Shown one piece after another: positions 57,719 through 59,851 of a stretch of DNA of 59,851 nt. The DNA lies in assembly GCA_900315765.1 (NCBI GenBank), contig ONAK01000007.1, forward strand, positions 1 through 59,851. The letters are read 5' to 3'. Origin of the DNA: an uncultured Prevotella sp. (GTDB taxonomy: Bacteria > Bacteroidota > Bacteroidia > Bacteroidales > Bacteroidaceae). The stretch's first letter is position 1, and every line of letters starts with the position of its first letter. The translations under genes were made by a program, and so were the position numbers. The notes under the pieces were generated by a model. The model had not been told where the DNA came from. It did not search any database and worked only from the letters and a program-made list of their open reading frames with translations.

Positions 57719-59521
57719 ATGAAAGAAATAGCTCTAACTAGAAGGAATAATGGTTTGTTCCTATTTGGTAAGGTGAATGGCTCAGCGCATTTTATTGAGT
57801 TCATATTAGACACGGGATGTTCTACAACAACCCTTTCAAAAGAAGTGGCAGATATATTGTTTTTAAAAGGCTATCTCAAGAATTCAGATATTACAGGATA
57901 TAGTAATAGCTCTTTTGGAGGCATGTGTACGATTCAGAATAAGGATGTCTTAATTCGAAGCCTTACATTTGGCAAGGTTAAAGTAAAAGATGTAAAAGCA
58001 AACATTTATGATAGATATGGTGGTATGACACTCTTGGGAATGTCTGTTTTAGATAAGTTCAAAAACTATTCAATTACAAAAGACAAGCTCATTATTGATG
58101 ATGGTAAACCCGAAGTAGTTGTCACTGGGACAGTAAAAACGCCTAAGCGTACAAAGAAGGATTTTACAGGAATGCTGAAGGCACTACGTAAGATACGTAA
58201 AGAAAGTGGAGTGGAGGACTTTAAATTTGATTACACCAAAAATATAATGCAAGTTTATGCTCCTATACAAATATGTTATCCTCTCATAGTGTTAGAGAAA
58301 TATGACCAAGTAATAGAACTCTTAGAAGAACTTCAGCCTATAATCAAAGGTAATCTTGAAGACGACGAGAATAATGTATACCAGTTAGGTGCTTTTGTTA
58401 CTGCATATTTTAATTATTTCCTTGCTAAAGCCTATTATGGTGTGAAAAGATATGAAGATGCTTTGATATACTTCGATAAGGCAAAGAAATTTTTTCTTTC
58501 TGGAAGTTCTTTTCTGAGTGATATTAATGACATCTACTTTAAAATACGTGAGGAGCTCAATGAGCAATTAAAAGATGAACCGAAGGTTTTTGCTCCTGCA
58601 AAGACCACCACATTTGAAGAAGATATTAAGTTGTACAATCTCCATCAAATTGAATTTGAAGACTACTACTATGGGGCAGGGGAACTGAAGACAGCATATG
58701 TAGGTTTTGATGATTTTCGTGATGCATTTACATTTTGCCGCATGAATCATAAGCGACTTGAAGTATTAAAAAAGGAAGACGGCAAATGGAAAAGAACAGG
58801 TTATATCCCTTCTGATAATCTTGATTGTTATAATCTTGACATGGAAGAAGGGTATAAAAGCTTTTTTAGTGTAAATTCTATAGATTCTGAACTAAAAGAG
58901 ATAATAGAAAAACTTGGAGATGATAAAGATAAAATAGAGATCATTACAAATAACGCTAATAAGGCCAAGGAAATATTAAAAAGGGAATTTGATAAAAAAA
59001 GATTCGGTTCTTCTATAATCCTTCGTAAAATTGATTTCGAATTTGATGCAGTTATAAGACATAGTGCAAGCCTGTCTTGGCATGGTCAGGAACTCATATT
59101 TGCCGCAATTGATGTAGAGGAATTTGTCACGAAACGCTTGGCTGATGATGTATTGGCAGGCAGAGTTATTCCCAGTGCTATAGGTCAGATGCCCGAAGAC
59201 TATATATATCTATCTGATAAGACATTTGAATTAAAACCTTATGGTGAAGAAGATTATACAGCTAACAACGACCCAGATAAAAATCGCACTTTAGGGCCAT
59301 TTATTCTATACGACCAGGAAAACTGTATAGGATATGGTTATCGTGCGACTTATGATGATAAAATCTGGAGATGGGAAAACGTGACACACTCAAATATTCG
59401 CGGTTTTCCTGAATACCAAGATGATGTCACCTTAGAAAACGACTGCCGAATTTGCTATTGGCAATTAGTCGTAAAGCGCGACGCAGATCAGAATGGATTG
59501 ATTCTTCCTGAAGCCATTTGA
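57719..59521 (+). CDS. Retropepsin-like aspartic protease domain fused to a TPR-like region
   Basis: The 600-residue protein begins with a single-domain retropepsin-like fold: HFIEFILDTGCSTTTLS (catalytic DTG variant at 31-33) and MTLLGMSVLDKFKNYSI near residue 105, the typical LLG stretch. Such domains work as dimers. After a basic linker, residues 150-290 look like TPR helices (KYDQVIELLEELQP; RYEDALIYFDKAKKFF). The last 300 residues are not recognised (FCRMNHKRLEVLKKEDG, ending DRICYWQLVVKRDADQNG-like). The -7 box TATCTTTG at 57662-57669 fixes ATG 57719; a start at 57650 would be upstream of it. There is no signal peptide, so it acts in the cytosol. The codon use is AT-rich like the island. 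Confidence 0.72.
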   Translation: MKEIALTRRNNGLFLFGKVNGSAHFIEFILDTGCSTTTLSKEVADILFLKGYLKNSDITGYSNSSFGGMCTIQNKDVLIRSLTFGKVKVKDVKANIYDRYGGMTLLGMSVLDKFKNYSITKDKLIIDDGKPEVVVTGTVKTPKRTKKDFTGMLKALRKIRKESGVEDFKFDYTKNIMQVYAPIQICYPLIVLEKYDQVIELLEELQPIIKGNLEDDENNVYQLGAFVTAYFNYFLAKAYYGVKRYEDALIYFDKAKKFFLSGSSFLSDINDIYFKIREELNEQLKDEPKVFAPAKTTTFEEDIKLYNLHQIEFEDYYYGAGELKTAYVGFDDFRDAFTFCRMNHKRLEVLKKEDGKWKRTGYIPSDNLDCYNLDMEEGYKSFFSVNSIDSELKEIIEKLGDDKDKIEIITNNANKAKEILKREFDKKRFGSSIILRKIDFEFDAVIRHSASLSWHGQELIFAAIDVEEFVTKRLADDVLAGRVIPSAIGQMPEDYIYLSDKTFELKPYGEEDYTANNDPDKNRTLGPFILYDQENCIGYGYRATYDDKIWRWENVTHSNIRGFPEYQDDVTLENDCRICYWQLVVKRDADQNGLILPEAI

Positions 59522-59694
59522 ATCTGGCTATACAAATAGTGGGATGCTGGCATTCACTGCTTGCATCTCACTTACCTTTTACATACTGTGTTATATTTGA
59601 TAGTTTTTTGCGAAAAAACTTGGAAGTTTCAAAAAGTGTGGGGGATTTTTATTACCTTTGTACCCACTTAGAAAATTAATAGATTGATAACCAT

Positions 59695-59851
59695 ATGACT
59701 GACGATATACAAACAGAATCGTATCCTCTCTATGAAGAGGAAGAAGCTGGCCTGGGTTTGATGGTGGCTGAACCGCCTTATAGGGAATTATCCTCATTGC
59801 ATACTCTATCACCCATGTATAATAGATTGTTTCGAAGAAAATATGAAAAAT
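59695..59851 (+). CDS. N-terminal part of an unknown gene, runs off the window
   Basis: From ATG 59695 the frame stays open to the end of the window (52 residues: MTDDIQTESYPLYEEEEAG..., then VAEPPYRELSSLHTLSPMYN). A -7 box TACCTTTG at 59653-59660 lies 35 bases upstream, which supports a real gene. The visible part is acidic with no recognised motif. It is cut off at base 59851. Confidence 0.55.
   Translation, partial: MTDDIQTESYPLYEEEEAGLGLMVAEPPYRELSSLHTLSPMYNRLFRRKYEK

Overview
The window looks like a chromosomal segment of a Bacteroidales bacterium close to Prevotella. Promoters follow the Bacteroidetes pattern (a TAnnTTTG -7 box with TTTG about 20 bases further up, rarely a strong Shine-Dalgarno). 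Lineage-typical genes are present: Fkp, a MurF-alanine racemase fusion, a GSCFA protein, DUF4492 with cytochrome bd, an HU-like protein followed by a smalltalk peptide, and a BspA-like repeat protein. No tRNA, rRNA, CRISPR array, integrase or transposase was seen.

Positions 1-26,000 are conserved, GC-richer chromosome: luxS (partial) and mtnN (AI-2 and activated-methyl cycle), a SpoU/TrmH RNA methyltransferase, a YfhO-like membrane protein, fkp, a GSCFA protein, murF-alr, a DUF3467 protein, a porin, a sodium:solute symporter, a TlpA-like lipoprotein, cydAB with DUF4492, a coiled-coil protein, a TolC/HlyD/two-permease exporter, an Mrp-type ATPase and trmB. Short dispersed repeats and simple repeats lie between, and sometimes inside, these genes.

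Positions 26,000-54,100 form an AT-richer accessory island between trmB and an AAA+ ATPase gene. It opens with a MntA/HepT pair and then carries many paralogous, mostly unnamed genes: two ADP-ribosylglycohydrolases, three TerB-like proteins, a five-gene operon with an Hsp70-like protein and a UvrD-like helicase, a DUF4407 operon, a DUF1848 / methyltransferase-helicase / TerB operon, a second-type DnaB helicase with a stand-alone WYL domain, two YbjN-like proteins, two 'MTDYEYIL' proteins, three proteins sharing one C-terminal domain, and a divergent FtsZ overlapping one of those three. A DUF3791/DUF3990-type cassette lies on the opposite strand.

Two regulatory signatures tie the island together. 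Six transcription units start behind a (C[AG]CAAG)N(CTTG[CT]G) palindrome placed about 42-43 or 53-54 bases upstream of the -7 box, a difference of one helical turn. Two others (the Hsp70 operon and the DUF4407 operon) share a pair of GCAAYGTTGC palindromes with identical spacing of 44 bases and an identical distance to the -7 box. This suggests a co-regulated, multi-operon stress or anti-phage island. That role is inferred from content and layout, and I do not recognise the whole as a named system.

Positions 54,150-57,000 return to GC-richer sequence on the minus strand (AAA+ ATPase, HU-like protein, smalltalk peptide). A non-coding stretch with a 28-bp inverted repeat around an AT-rich core follows, then a retropepsin-like/TPR protein and the start of one more gene.
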